DNA of 64,000 nucleotides from Gymnodinialimonas sp. 57CJ19 (GTDB taxonomy: Bacteria > Pseudomonadota > Alphaproteobacteria > Rhodobacterales > Rhodobacteraceae). Of the stretch, positions 33,074 to 42,444 are shown piece by piece; position 1 is the first letter of the stretch, and each line of letters starts with the position of its first letter. The stretch is taken from the NCBI RefSeq assembly GCF_038396845.1, contig NZ_CP151587.1, positions 3,012,001 through 3,076,000 on the forward strand, read 5' to 3'. The position numbers and the translations under genes are program-made. The notes under the pieces were generated by a model, which was not told where the DNA came from, did not search any database, and saw nothing but the letters and a program-made list of their open reading frames with translations.

Positions 33074-34095
33074 TCCGCGAAGACCGACGGCACATCGCGC
33101 CCTGCCCCGTCCATCCACGCAGGCACAGGCAGGCCCTTTTCGCGCAGGAATTCGGGGTTGAACAGTTTCGACTGATAGCGCGTGCCATAGTCGCACAGCA
33201 CCGTCACGATGGTATGGCCCGGCCCCATATCGCGGGCCAGACGGATCGCGCCTGCCACGTTGATCCCCGATGATCCGCCAAGGCAAAGGCCCTCATCGGC
33301 AAGAATATCATAGACAATCGGCAGCGCTTCAGTGTCGGGGATCTTGTAGCACACATCTGGCGTAAAGCCTTCGAGGTTGGCCGTTATACGCCCCTGCCCG
33401 ATGCCTTCGGTGATGGAGTTCCCGCCCGCCTCTTGGCCGGTATAGAGCTTGTAGAGCCCCGAGCCTTCAGGGTCCGCCAGCGCGACTTTCACGCCCTTGG
33501 GCTGCAACGCCATGCCGACGCCCGCCAGCGTTCCGCCAGAGCCGACAGCGCACGTAAAGCCGTTCACTTCGCCATTTGTCTGCTCCCAAATCTCGGGGCC
33601 GGTCATGTCGATATGGGCTTGGCGGTTGGCGACATTGTCAAACTGGTTGGCCCAGATCGCGCCGTTGGGGTCGGATTGGGCCAAACGCTCGGCCAGACGG
33701 CCCGAGTATTTCACATAGTTGTTTGGGTTCGAATACGGCACCGCAGGCACTTCGATCAGCTCCGCGCCTGCGATGCGGATCATGTCTTTTTTCTCTTGCG
33801 ACTGGGTGTCGGGGATGACGATCACCGTCTTGAACCCAAGCGAGGCCCCCACCAGCGCCAAGCCGATGCCGGTGTTGCCCGCCGTGCCTTCCACAATCGT
33901 GCCGCCGGGGCGCAGTTGGCCGCTTTCCACCGCCGCACGGATGATGAACAGCGCCGCGCGGTCCTTGACCGACTGGCCGGGGTTGAGGAATTCGGCCTTG
34001 CCAAGGATCTCGCATCCCGTGGCCTCGGACGCGGCCCGAAGGCGGATCAGGGGCGTGTTGCCGATGGCAGAGGCGAGGTCGGAATGGATCGTCAT
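33070..34095 (-). CDS. cysK: Cysteine synthase A
   Basis: A 341-aa PLP enzyme that makes L-cysteine from O-acetylserine and sulfide. The PLP lysine is Lys44 in PGQSVKDRA; the phosphate-binding loop is EGTAGNTGIGLALV and the C-terminal LGGSSGINVAGAIRLA is typical. ATG 34095 (MTIHSDLASAIGNTPLIRL) is preceded by AAAGGG and matches the family's N terminus; the frame opens further up without support. It lies downstream of trgA-trgB, as in the tellurite-resistance locus described for Rhodobacter sphaeroides, and is translationally coupled to the mscS gene. Confidence 0.94.
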   Translation of the reverse strand: MTIHSDLASAIGNTPLIRLRAASEATGCEILGKAEFLNPGQSVKDRAALFIIRAAVESGQLRPGGTIVEGTAGNTGIGLALVGASLGFKTVIVIPDTQSQEKKDMIRIAGAELIEVPAVPYSNPNNYVKYSGRLAERLAQSDPNGAIWANQFDNVANRQAHIDMTGPEIWEQTNGEVNGFTCAVGSGGTLAGVGMALQPKGVKVALADPEGSGLYKLYTGQEAGGNSITEGIGQGRITANLEGFTPDVCYKIPDTEALPIVYDILADEGLCLGGSSGINVAGAIRLARDMGPGHTIVTVLCDYGTRYQSKLFNPEFLREKGLPVPAWMDGAGRDVPSVFAE

Positions 34096-34182
34096 GGCGC
34101 GGGCCCTTTCGGTTTGCTCTTGGATCAGGCGCATATCACGCCCCAGAGGTTCCCGCATAGGTAGACCCGCGAATGGGCGAAC

Positions 34183-35310
34183 TCAACCCAACCTGACCTT
34201 CGCGCGTAGCCGATCACGGTGCATCATCAGAAATTGCATCGACAAGATCAGCGGAGCGTTCGCCATGTCGCCTTCGGCCAGCATCCGGCAAGCCAGATCA
34301 TACGGCACCAGATGGCTCAGGATATCTTCGCCCTCGTTCACATGGCCGCCCAATCCGGCTACCTGGTCCGGCAGATCCGCGATCCCCAGATAGGAAAACA
34401 AGACCTGCGCAATGCCGCCGGGCGTGGGGTAATAGCGCCCGATGAAATGCAGTTGGCCAAGGGTCAATTTCGCCTCTTCGCGGGCCTCGCGGCGGGCGGT
34501 TGCCTCGATGCTTTCGCCCGCGTCGATGATGCCCGCAATGGGCTCCAGCAACCAGGGCGAGGCGTCGCCGTGGGCATAGGGGCCCATGCGGAACTGTTCC
34601 ACCAACAAGATGCGATCACGCACCGGATCATAGGGTAGCACGGTCACGGCATCGGCCACCCGGTAGACCGAGCGGCTGATCGGCCCCTGTGTGGCCCCGT
34701 CAAAACGGCGGTGGGTCAGGCTGCGTTCTTCGGTGTTGAAGAAGCCGTCGTGAATGTGGTGCGTGCCCTTCTCGACCACGTCAGCGCGGGTCATTCCGGC
34801 GCCCACATGGCCCGGCCTGCGCCACCGCCCGGCCCGCACAGTGGCCTCGGCGCGGGCGCGGATAATGCCGAAACGACGCCCGACGTCCAGCGGGTCCTGC
34901 TCGCCCATCTGGCGCATCACCTCGGCGGCGGCGTTCACCTGTATCTCGCCCCATTGGCGGGCCCAAGTGGGCAAAGACCAATCTTCCCCGGGCTCCCCGG
35001 CCTGTTCGGGCGGAAACCAGGCCTCTGCATCAATTTCAGTCTCGTCCCAGATCACCCTTACCGGGCGGCGGGTATAGGCAAAGCAGGCCTCGTAGAAATC
35101 AAGGCGCAGAAGCGATTGCGGCTCTGGGATAATCAGGGCGCCCTCGGCGGCGGCGTCGGAGCGTTCTTCCAGCATCGGCCAGGACTTGCCCGCCACCCAA
35201 GCCGCCCTGTAGCCGGGCAAACGCGCCGGTTCCATCCGTGTCTCTACCCCTGCGACAAGGTCCAGAAGCGGGGCGTGGCACAGGGTGCCAAACAGAAAAA
35301 TCGGGGTCAT
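34183..35310 (-). CDS. trgB: TrgB-type protein: gamma-glutamylcyclotransferase-like domain plus NUDIX (ADP-ribose pyrophosphatase) domain
   Basis: A 375-aa two-domain protein. Residues 1-~150 resemble a GGCT/AIG2-like fold (IFLFGTLCHAPLLDLV). Residues ~195-360 are a NUDIX hydrolase similar to NudF (VLPYDPVRDRILLVEQFR; Nudix box GIIDAGE ... REAREE). In the box, the Gly normally two residues after REUxEE is Lys (EEAKL), while the metal-binding Glu residues are kept. The gene follows trgA directly and precedes cysK, matching the trgA-trgB-cysK tellurite locus of Rhodobacter. ADP-ribose or a related nucleotide sugar is the likely substrate; the tellurite link is historical and indirect. Confidence 0.87.
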   Translation of the reverse strand: MTPIFLFGTLCHAPLLDLVAGVETRMEPARLPGYRAAWVAGKSWPMLEERSDAAAEGALIIPEPQSLLRLDFYEACFAYTRRPVRVIWDETEIDAEAWFPPEQAGEPGEDWSLPTWARQWGEIQVNAAAEVMRQMGEQDPLDVGRRFGIIRARAEATVRAGRWRRPGHVGAGMTRADVVEKGTHHIHDGFFNTEERSLTHRRFDGATQGPISRSVYRVADAVTVLPYDPVRDRILLVEQFRMGPYAHGDASPWLLEPIAGIIDAGESIEATARREAREEAKLTLGQLHFIGRYYPTPGGIAQVLFSYLGIADLPDQVAGLGGHVNEGEDILSHLVPYDLACRMLAEGDMANAPLILSMQFLMMHRDRLRAKVRLG

Positions 35311-35751
35311 TTAGCGCCACGCTTTCGCGGCGAGTTCCGTCAGGAAGCCGCCAATCAGGCCGCCCACAAGCAGCACGCCCCAGACGCCGGGGGTCAGGGA
35401 TTGCAGAAAATACTCCAAGAACAACTCCATCGTGGCAGTGACCGCCTCTCCGGGATCGTCATAACGCAAATCGGCCGAGCGCATGAACATCGTCCGCAGC
35501 GCAAAGAGCGACAGGCCGAAAAACGCGATCTGGGCCCCCGTGCGCATGCCGTTCGACAAAGCCCGGCTCACGCCCGCGCCGGCGCGGTTGCCCATCACCA
35601 TCCAACCCTGCCAGAAGCCGATCGCCGCAATTGTGATGTTGAAATAGGTCGCCGAGGTTTCCGGCGGAAAAGTCAGTTTCGCCTGCATTGCCGCCAGATA
35701 GGCGACCGCGAAGAAAAGAAAACCGCCAGCCAGTTTCGCCCCTGTAGGCAT
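35311..35751 (-). CDS. trgA: TrgA family membrane protein (tellurite resistance locus)
   Basis: A 146-aa membrane protein with four hydrophobic helices. The start MPTGAKLAGGFLFFAVAYLA and the end SLTPGVWGVLLVGGLIGG fit the TrgA family, first described in Rhodobacter sphaeroides tellurite resistance. ATG 35751 is chosen because it begins the family N terminus; the frame is open to 35868. It abuts trgB with no gap. The biochemical role is unknown. Confidence 0.85.
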   Translation of the reverse strand: MPTGAKLAGGFLFFAVAYLAAMQAKLTFPPETSATYFNITIAAIGFWQGWMVMGNRAGAGVSRALSNGMRTGAQIAFFGLSLFALRTMFMRSADLRYDDPGEAVTATMELFLEYFLQSLTPGVWGVLLVGGLIGGFLTELAAKAWR

Positions 35752-35760
35752 AATCGCGTC

Positions 35761-35792
35761 CCTGTCCCGTTGCGCCCCTGTCCCGTTGCGCC
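35761..35792. repeat. Tandem 16-bp repeat upstream of trgA
   Basis: CCTGTCCCGTTGCGCC is present twice head to tail (35761-35776, 35777-35792), just upstream of the trgA start on the minus strand, with a further partial GTTGCC. It may alter trgA expression by slippage or be chance. Confidence 0.6.
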
Positions 35793-35919
35793 GTTGCCTG
35801 CCGACCACGCGGCATCCGTGTTGGGGGCAATTTCGAAGATGAACGGGATTTGCGCAAGGGTCGTGCACTTGATCGCTTTGGCGGGGTGGCCAATAAGACT
35901 CACCTTATAGGGCGGCGCT

Positions 35920-37332
35920 TCAGTCGGCTTGCGCCCTGCCCTTGTAAGCCTCCAGCGCCCTTGTCCTTCCCTCCGCCGCACTGACGATTGGCTTTGCCGG
36001 GTAGCCCATGTCCGGCGACAGATTCCAAGATCGCGGCACTGCCTCAAAGTATTCCAGCGCCGTTTCCAGCGCCGGTTGCGTGGTCTCGGCCAACCAGCGC
36101 ATGCGGTAGCGGCCCGCCTTGTCGAACTTCTCGGCCTGGGTTTCGGGGTTGAAGACACGAAAGAACGGCGTCGCGTCGGGACCAGAGCCGGCCGACCACT
36201 GCCACCCCATCGCGTTGCTGGCCGGGTCCCAGTCCACCAGACAATCTGCAAACCAGTCGAGCCCGATTTTCCAGTGACACATCAGATGCTTGGTCAGGTA
36301 AGAGGCCACCAGCATCCGCGCCCGGTTGTGCATCCTGCCCGTCACATACATCTCGCGCATGGCGGCATCGACGATGGGCATCCCGGTGCACCCCTGCTTC
36401 CAGGCGATCACTTCCTTGCTGTTGGCGTCGGTGTTCCAAGGAAACGCATCCCATTCCTCGCGCCAGTTGGCGTGGGTGATGCGCGGCGTGTGGTAGACCA
36501 GATGATAGGCAAAGTCGCGCCAGACCACTTCTTTCAGGAACGTCTCAGCGCCCGATTTTCCCTCGGCCATGGCGCGTTGACCCGCGTGCCAGCACTGGCG
36601 GGCGCTGATTTCGCCGTAGGTCAGGTTCTCTGACAGAAGCGACGTGCCGTTCTTCGCCAGATTGTCGCGCGCATCGTCATAGTCCCCGATCCCGTGCGCT
36701 ATGAACGCCCCAAGACGCCCCTGCGCCGCGGCCTCGCCCACATTCAAATGCGGCTCCACGACCCGGGCGCCTCGGTTCATCGCCGCGCCAAGGTGCCAAT
36801 CCTCCAGCGTGTCCGAGGCGGGCCACGTCGCGGGTGCGTGAATTTTCGGAGCAGGCAAAACTTCACCGGGCGAGCGGTCACGCACAGTCTTCCAGAACGG
36901 CGTGTAGACTTTGTAGAAGCCGCCTGTCTTGGTCTCCACCGTCCAAGGCTCGAACAGGACATGGCCCTTGTGACTAACCGCCTCAATCCCATCGTCTGTC
37001 AGGCCTGCCTTTACCGCTTCATCGCGCTCGCGGCTTTCAGGATCATAGAGGCGGTTCCAATGAACCGCGTCGGCGCCGACGTCGGCGATAACGGCCCGTA
37101 GGGTCGGCAGAGCAGCCCCTTTGCGCAGGATCAGCCTTGATCCGGCCGCGCGCAGCGCCGCGCCGAACGCTGCCGCCCCAAGACCCAATCGCCACAGAGC
37201 TGCCGCACCCAAATCGGCCACAACCTCATCGTAGATGAAAACCGGAACCACCGCACCGCTGGCGCAAGCCGCCACCAAAGCCGGATTGTCCGACAGGCGA
37301 AAATCCCGCCGTACCCAATAGATTGATGTCAT
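35920..37332 (-). CDS. phr: Deoxyribodipyrimidine photolyase (class I CPD)
   Basis: A 470-aa class I photolyase that uses light and FAD to split cyclobutane pyrimidine dimers. The antenna domain starts with IYWVRRDFRLSDNPALVAAC; the FAD domain has NLTYGEISARQCW, VWRDFAYHLVYHTP, RMHNRARMLVASYLTKHLM and the signature DWDPASNAMGWQWSAGSGPDAAPF-like region near residues 360-385. This is the second photolyase in the window and belongs to a different subgroup from the FeS type at the left edge. It lies 168 nt upstream of trgA on the same strand, a neighbourhood also known from Rhodobacter. Confidence 0.93.
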   Translation of the reverse strand: MTSIYWVRRDFRLSDNPALVAACASGAVVPVFIYDEVVADLGAAALWRLGLGAAAFGAALRAAGSRLILRKGAALPTLRAVIADVGADAVHWNRLYDPESRERDEAVKAGLTDDGIEAVSHKGHVLFEPWTVETKTGGFYKVYTPFWKTVRDRSPGEVLPAPKIHAPATWPASDTLEDWHLGAAMNRGARVVEPHLNVGEAAAQGRLGAFIAHGIGDYDDARDNLAKNGTSLLSENLTYGEISARQCWHAGQRAMAEGKSGAETFLKEVVWRDFAYHLVYHTPRITHANWREEWDAFPWNTDANSKEVIAWKQGCTGMPIVDAAMREMYVTGRMHNRARMLVASYLTKHLMCHWKIGLDWFADCLVDWDPASNAMGWQWSAGSGPDATPFFRVFNPETQAEKFDKAGRYRMRWLAETTQPALETALEYFEAVPRSWNLSPDMGYPAKPIVSAAEGRTRALEAYKGRAQAD

Positions 37333-37383
37333 GCGCCGCCCTCCTCAAGCGGTAGCTAGGGCGTGCGGCGCAAGGTCAAGGGG

Positions 37384-37671
37384 TCAGGGCGCTTCAATCA
37401 GCACCAAATCCCGCTCAGACGCGCCCGTCGCGTGGGTCATTGCCTCTTGATACTCGGGGGAATCGTAGCAGGCATTCGCCGCCTCAAGCGAGGGGAACAC
37501 CGCCACAACATTGCGTGGATGCGCCCGACCTTCTTTCTGAATCGCCTTGCCGCCACGGGCCAGGAAACAGCCTCCATGGGCGGTAATCGCATCGGTCGCC
37601 AGCGCCGCGTATTTCGAATAGGCCGCCTCGTCGGTGACGGTCACATGGGCAATCCAATAGGCTTGAGGCAT
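37384..37671 (-). CDS. DUF1330 domain protein
   Basis: A 95-aa dimeric ferredoxin-like fold protein of the DUF1330 family: AYWIAHVTVTDEAAYSKYAA at the start, HGGCFLARGG in the middle and VAVFPSLEAANACYDSPEYQ near the end. Function is unknown. It begins 11 nt after the alaS stop and is probably in the same transcript. Confidence 0.9.
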   Translation of the reverse strand: MPQAYWIAHVTVTDEAAYSKYAALATDAITAHGGCFLARGGKAIQKEGRAHPRNVVAVFPSLEAANACYDSPEYQEAMTHATGASERDLVLIEAP

Positions 37672-37682
37672 CTTGTTTTCCT

Positions 37683-40334
37683 TTATGTTGTCTGCGCCAG
37701 AACAGCCTTCGCGGCTGCAATTGCGGCATCGGCGTTCTCGGCACTGGCCCCGCCCCCTTGGGCGAAGTCCGGGCGGCCACCGCCCCCCTTGCCGCCCAGT
37801 TCGGCCACGGCCGCGCGGACCAGATCAACGGCGCTGATCTTGTCTTTCAGATCATCCGTGACCCCTGCCGCGACCGCCGCCTTGCCGCCCGTGTCCGCCA
37901 CCAGCAGCACCGCGCCCGATCCCAGACGCGCCTTGTGCTCGTCCACGATCCCGGCCAGGTCCTTGCCCGTCACGCCGCTCAACGCTTGGCCGTGGAAGTT
38001 AACGCCGTTAACGGCTTCTGCCTCAGTCGCCTGCGCGCCGCCCGCCATCGCCAACTCCCGGCGCAGCTGAGCCACTTCGTTTTCCAGCTTCTTGCGGTCG
38101 TCTTTCAGCGCTTTCACCCGCTCCATCACGTCGTCAGGTTGGGCGTTCAACTCCAGCGCCAACGCACCCATCCGGTGATCCTGCGCGCTGAGGTACTCGA
38201 ACGCGGCAGGCCCCGTCAGCGCCTCGATCCGGCGCACACCGGCGCTCGACGCGCTGTCCCCAAGCGTCACGAAAACCCCGATATCGCCTGTGCGTACCAC
38301 GTGAGTGCCGCCACAAAGCTCCAGCGAATAAGTGTTGCCCGCCGTGCCCTTGCCGGACCCGTCCTGCGTGCCCATGGACACCACGCGCACCTCATCGCCG
38401 TATTTTTCGCCAAACAGGGCCTGCGCGCCCAGATCCCTTGCATCATCCGGCGTCATGATCCGCGTCTCAACCGGGGCGTTTTGGCGGATAAAGGCATTCA
38501 CCTCCGCCTCGACCTCTGCCAGATCCTCTAGGCTCAGCGCCTTGCCGTGGCTGAAGTCGAACCGCAAACGGTCCGGCGCGTTGAGCGATCCGCGCTGTGC
38601 CACATGATCGCCCAGACGCACCCGCAAAGCCTCGTGCAGCAGATGCGTGGCCGAATGGTTGGCGCGAATGGTCGTGCGGCGCGCGTGATCAACCGTCAGC
38701 TCCGCCCCCTGGGCCACCTTGATCTCGCCCTCGGTCACATCGCCGATGTGCAGGAACACGTCCGCCACCTTGCGCGTGTCGGTCACCGTCACGACGCCGC
38801 TTTCGGTGCGAATGATGCCGGTGTCGCCGACCTGACCGCCGGATTCGGCGTAGAACGGCGTCTGGTTCGTGACCACGGTGACGCTGCCCTTGGCCGCATC
38901 TACCTGGGCGCCGTCTTGAACCAGTGCCAACACTTGGCCTTCAGCCACTTCCGTGTCGTAGCCCAGAAACTCTGTCACGCCATTCTTCTCTGCAATATCA
39001 AACCAGATCGTGGCATCGGCCGCGTCGCCAGAGCCGCTCCACGCGGCGCGTGCCTTGGCTTTCTGTTCGGCCATGGCACTGTCGAAACCTTCGGTATCCA
39101 CCGCACGGCCCTGCTCGCGCAGCGCGTCCTGCGTCAGGTCCAGCGGGAAGCCATAGGTGTCATACAGCTTGAACGCCGCCTCGCCGGGCAGGTTGCCGCC
39201 CTCGGGCAGCTTGGACACTTCATCATCCAGCAACTTCAAACCGCGATCCAGCGTCTGGCGGAAACGTTCTTCTTCCAACTTCAGCGTCTCGGTGATCAGC
39301 GCCTGCGCCTGGCCGAGTTCGCTGTAAGCCTGGCCCATCTGGCTGACCAGCGCGGGCACAAGGCGGTACATCAGTGGGTCTTTCGCGCCCAACAGATGCG
39401 CGTGGCGCATGGCGCGGCGCATGATCCGGCGCAGCACATAACCGCGCCCGTCGTTGGAGGGCATCACGCCATCGGCAATCAGGAACGAGGTCGAGCGAAG
39501 ATGATCCGCGATCACCCGGTGGTGCACGTTCTGGTCGCCGTCGATATCGGTGGAGGACGCGTGGGCCGAAGCCTCCATCAACGCGCGCATCGTGTCGGTG
39601 TCGTAGTTGTCGTGGCTGCCTTGAAGCAACGCGCCAATCCGCTCCAACCCCATGCCGGTGTCGATGCTTTGCATGTCCAGAGGCACCATCGAGCCGTCCG
39701 CAAACTGTTCGTTCTGCATGAAAACGATGTTCCAGATCTCGATAAACCGGTCGCCGTCCTCTTCCGCCGAGCCCGGAGGGCCGCCCCAGATATGCTCACC
39801 GTGATCATAAAAAATCTCGGTACATGGCCCACACGGGCCCGTCGGCCCCATCTGCCAGAAGTTGTCGTTGGTGGCGATGCGGATGATACGGTCTTCCGGC
39901 ACGCCAACCTTCTTCCAGATCTCGAACGCCTCGTCGTCGGTATGGTAAACGGTGACGTAAAGCCGATCCTTGGCGAGCCCGAAATCGCGGGTAATCAGCT
40001 CCCACGCGTAGCGGATCGCGTCTTCCTTGAAGTAGTCGCCAAAGCTGAAATTTCCCAGCATCTCGAAGAACGTATGGTGCCGCGCGGTATAGCCCACGTT
40101 GTCCAGATCGTTGTGCTTGCCGCCGGCACGCACGCATTTCTGGCTGGAGGTGGCGCGGACATAGTCGCGCTTTTCAACCCCGGTAAACAGGTTCTTGAAC
40201 TGCACCATGCCCGAGTTCACGAACATCAACGTCGGGTCGTTGCGCGGCACCAGCGGGCTGGAGGGGACAATTTCGTGCCCCTGCCGCCCAAAATAATCAA
40301 GAAAAGTGGAGCGAATATCGTTTAGGCTGGTCAT
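37683..40334 (-). CDS. alaS: Alanyl-tRNA synthetase
   Basis: An 883-aa class II tRNA synthetase, the normal length. The catalytic domain shows [49 protein letters not shown] and [13 protein letters not shown]; the editing domain has the zinc/catalytic HSATHLLH and CGGTHV; the C-terminal C-Ala domain ends in Ala/Gly-rich sequence with [15 protein letters not shown]. It charges tRNA-Ala and deacylates Ser/Gly errors. It follows recA on the same strand after a strong terminator, so it has its own promoter. Confidence 0.98.
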   Translation of the reverse strand: MTSLNDIRSTFLDYFGRQGHEIVPSSPLVPRNDPTLMFVNSGMVQFKNLFTGVEKRDYVRATSSQKCVRAGGKHNDLDNVGYTARHHTFFEMLGNFSFGDYFKEDAIRYAWELITRDFGLAKDRLYVTVYHTDDEAFEIWKKVGVPEDRIIRIATNDNFWQMGPTGPCGPCTEIFYDHGEHIWGGPPGSAEEDGDRFIEIWNIVFMQNEQFADGSMVPLDMQSIDTGMGLERIGALLQGSHDNYDTDTMRALMEASAHASSTDIDGDQNVHHRVIADHLRSTSFLIADGVMPSNDGRGYVLRRIMRRAMRHAHLLGAKDPLMYRLVPALVSQMGQAYSELGQAQALITETLKLEEERFRQTLDRGLKLLDDEVSKLPEGGNLPGEAAFKLYDTYGFPLDLTQDALREQGRAVDTEGFDSAMAEQKAKARAAWSGSGDAADATIWFDIAEKNGVTEFLGYDTEVAEGQVLALVQDGAQVDAAKGSVTVVTNQTPFYAESGGQVGDTGIIRTESGVVTVTDTRKVADVFLHIGDVTEGEIKVAQGAELTVDHARRTTIRANHSATHLLHEALRVRLGDHVAQRGSLNAPDRLRFDFSHGKALSLEDLAEVEAEVNAFIRQNAPVETRIMTPDDARDLGAQALFGEKYGDEVRVVSMGTQDGSGKGTAGNTYSLELCGGTHVVRTGDIGVFVTLGDSASSAGVRRIEALTGPAAFEYLSAQDHRMGALALELNAQPDDVMERVKALKDDRKKLENEVAQLRRELAMAGGAQATEAEAVNGVNFHGQALSGVTGKDLAGIVDEHKARLGSGAVLLVADTGGKAAVAAGVTDDLKDKISAVDLVRAAVAELGGKGGGGRPDFAQGGGASAENADAAIAAAKAVLAQTT

Positions 40335-40436
40335 GGCGCGGCGGTTCCAAAGCTAGAGGTGCGGCGCATGATGTAACCCTGCCCCGCGCCCCTGTCCATG
40401 TTCCCTTCGCGAAAAAGGCTGCGCGTGTCGCGCACG

Positions 40437-40463
40437 AAAAAGGGCGGCCCGTGAAGGCCACCC
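40437..40463 (-). terminator. Intrinsic terminator downstream of recA
   Basis: On the minus strand GGGTGGCC (40456-40463), a six-base loop and GGCCGCCC (40442-40449, one G-T pair) are followed by TTTTT. It lies 84 bases after the recA stop and separates recA from alaS. Confidence 0.85.
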
Positions 40464-40546
40464 TTTCCCCGGATATTCTCCTGCTCGGGGTGGGACCGAT
40501 CAGGGGGGTGGATTTCAGCAGTCACCCATCTGCGACTTGCGGTGGT

Positions 40547-41620
40547 TTACGCGTCGTCTTCCACCATATCGGGATCGTCTTTATCCATATCGAAGTCGAG
40601 CCCGTGGGCCGCGCGGATCTTGTCTTCGATCTCATGGGCGATCTTGGGGTTATCGCGCATGAATTGCTTGGCGTTCTCGCGGCCTTGGCCCACGCGTTCA
40701 TCCCCGTAGGAGAACCAGCTGCCGGACTTCTCGACAATGCCCGCTTTCACGCCCATGTCGATCAGCTCCCCCATCTTCGAGATGCCTTCGCCGTACATGA
40801 TGTCAAATTCCACTTGCTTGAACGGCGGCGCGACTTTGTTCTTAACGACCTTGACCCTTGTGGCGTTGCCCACGACCTCATCACGGTCCTTGATCGCGCC
40901 GATGCGGCGAATATCCAGACGGACGGAGGAGTAGAACTTCAGCGCGTTGCCGCCTGTCGTCGTCTCGGGCGAGCCGAACATGACGCCGATCTTCATGCGG
41001 ATCTGGTTAATGAAGATTACCATACAGCCGGAGCGGTTGATCGAGCCGGTCAGTTTGCGCATTGCCTGAGACATCAGGCGGGCGTGGACACCGACCGAGC
41101 TGTCGCCCATGTCGCCCTCAAGCTCGGACTTCGGCGTCAGCGCCGCCACCGAGTCGACGATAACCATGTTCACCGCGCCAGAACGCACCAGCGTATCGAC
41201 AATCTCCAACGCCTGCTCGCCGGTGTCTGGCTGCGAGATCAGCAGCTCATCCAGATCCACGCCCAACTTCCGCGCGTACTGCGGGTCCAGGGCGTGTTCC
41301 GCGTCCACAAAGGCACAGACACCGCCCTTTTTCTGTTCTTCCGCGACCGCGTGCAGCGTCAGCGTCGTCTTGCCCGAGCTTTCAGGCCCATAGATTTCCA
41401 CGATCCGCCCCTTGGGCAGGCCGCCAATCCCCAGCGCAATATCCAACCCAAGAGAGCCGGTTGAGGTTGACTCAATCTCCTGAATGGCATTCTCGCCGCC
41501 CAGTTTCATGATGGAGCCCTTGCCAAATTGGCGTTCAATCTGCGCCAACGCGCTATCGAGGGCTTTTTGCTTATCTGCGGATTTACGATCGGTCATGTCG
41601 AGAAGGTTCGCCGTTGCCAT
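40547..41620 (-). CDS. recA: Recombinase RecA
   Basis: A 357-aa RecA strand-exchange ATPase that drives homologous recombination and LexA self-cleavage. Walker A is GPESSGKTT (78-86); [32 protein letters not shown] and [14 protein letters not shown] are all standard. The acidic C-terminal tail ([14 protein letters not shown]) is typical. ATG 41620 is taken as start because AAGGA lies ten bases upstream; a GTG at 41629 is too close to it. An SOS box at 41705-41719 lies about 85 bases upstream. Confidence 0.98.
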   Translation of the reverse strand: MATANLLDMTDRKSADKQKALDSALAQIERQFGKGSIMKLGGENAIQEIESTSTGSLGLDIALGIGGLPKGRIVEIYGPESSGKTTLTLHAVAEEQKKGGVCAFVDAEHALDPQYARKLGVDLDELLISQPDTGEQALEIVDTLVRSGAVNMVIVDSVAALTPKSELEGDMGDSSVGVHARLMSQAMRKLTGSINRSGCMVIFINQIRMKIGVMFGSPETTTGGNALKFYSSVRLDIRRIGAIKDRDEVVGNATRVKVVKNKVAPPFKQVEFDIMYGEGISKMGELIDMGVKAGIVEKSGSWFSYGDERVGQGRENAKQFMRDNPKIAHEIEDKIRAAHGLDFDMDKDDPDMVEDDA

Positions 41621-41704
41621 GGAATTCACGTCCTTATGTCACGCCGCAGGGTCTGGCGGCAATGGGGCCGGTTGGGGCAGCGCCCCGGGCGCCGGCTTTA
41701 TTTT

Positions 41705-41719
41705 GTTCTCTTCTTGTTC
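41705..41719 (-). promoter_or_regulatory. SOS (LexA) box of recA
   Basis: GTTC (41705-41708), seven bases, GTTC (41716-41719): a perfect alphaproteobacterial LexA site. It sits in a T-rich promoter region between recA and the divergent sulfotransferase gene. A further GAAC half-site is at 41745-41748. Confidence 0.88.
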
Positions 41720-41838
41720 TCATCTTGGGTACTAAACAAAACGAGAACAAATCAAGTTAAAAGTTCTATGCTGTGATCTTTCACGGTGAGGCGTTAACAA
41801 TCGGTTACGATTGGACGGAAAATTGAGAAAGGCAGCCC

Positions 41839-42444
41839 ATGTTAGTGTTCTGGAAGGCGCGGCTGGTGCTTTTGGCGGTCCCCAAGACGGGAACGACGGC
41901 GCTGGAACAGGCGCTGTTGCCCTATGCGGATTCGGCAATTCTCAACCCGCCGCAGCAAAAGCACTGCACAGTCCGGCGCTACCGGAACCAGGTGCAGAAG
42001 TTTTTCGAGCAGCGCGGTCAGCGAAAGCTTGAGCTGATGGCGGTGGTCCGAGAGCCCGTCGGCTGGCTTTCCAGTTGGTATCGTTACCGGGCGCGCGACG
42101 ATATTCGCGGCAGTGCCAACTCGACTGCCGACGTCAGCTTCGATGAATTCGTGGACGCTTGGCTGCAAGAATCTCCGCCGGATTTTGCCAAGGTCGGGCG
42201 TCAGTCGCGCTTTGTGGCTGAGGAGGATGGATCGCTTGGCGTGGATCATCTGTTTCGCCATGATCAGTTGGATCGCGCCGTTACTTTTCTTGAAGGTCGG
42301 ATTAATAAAAAACTGAAGGTCGGCCGCAGCAATGTGTCCCCAGCCCGCGACGTCGGGCTATCCGCGGCCATGGACGCCAGGTTGCGCAAAGAGGCCCCCG
42401 AGGAATTCGCCTTGTGGGAGCATCTGGGCGGCGCACGGACTTAA
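41839..42444 (+). CDS. Small sulfotransferase family protein
   Basis: A 201-aa sulfotransferase-like protein. The PAPS phosphosulfate loop is LLAVPKTGTTALEQALLPY (residues ~11-29), and the 3'-phosphate segment is ELMAVVREPVGWLSSWYRYR (~66-86). The C-terminal half is short compared with most family members. GAAAGG precedes ATG 41839. It is divergent from recA and converges on cckA, whose stop overlaps its own by four bases. Acceptor unknown; a surface polysaccharide or lipid is plausible. Confidence 0.85.
   Translation: MLVFWKARLVLLAVPKTGTTALEQALLPYADSAILNPPQQKHCTVRRYRNQVQKFFEQRGQRKLELMAVVREPVGWLSSWYRYRARDDIRGSANSTADVSFDEFVDAWLQESPPDFAKVGRQSRFVAEEDGSLGVDHLFRHDQLDRAVTFLEGRINKKLKVGRSNVSPARDVGLSAAMDARLRKEAPEEFALWEHLGGART

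Noticed and set aside
38547..40325. Plus-strand open frame (592 codons) opposite alaS
   Set aside because: An antisense shadow of a certain gene, of random composition; the same holds for frames opposite guaB (46051-47730), zwf (59148-60764), pgi (57653-58561) and mscS.
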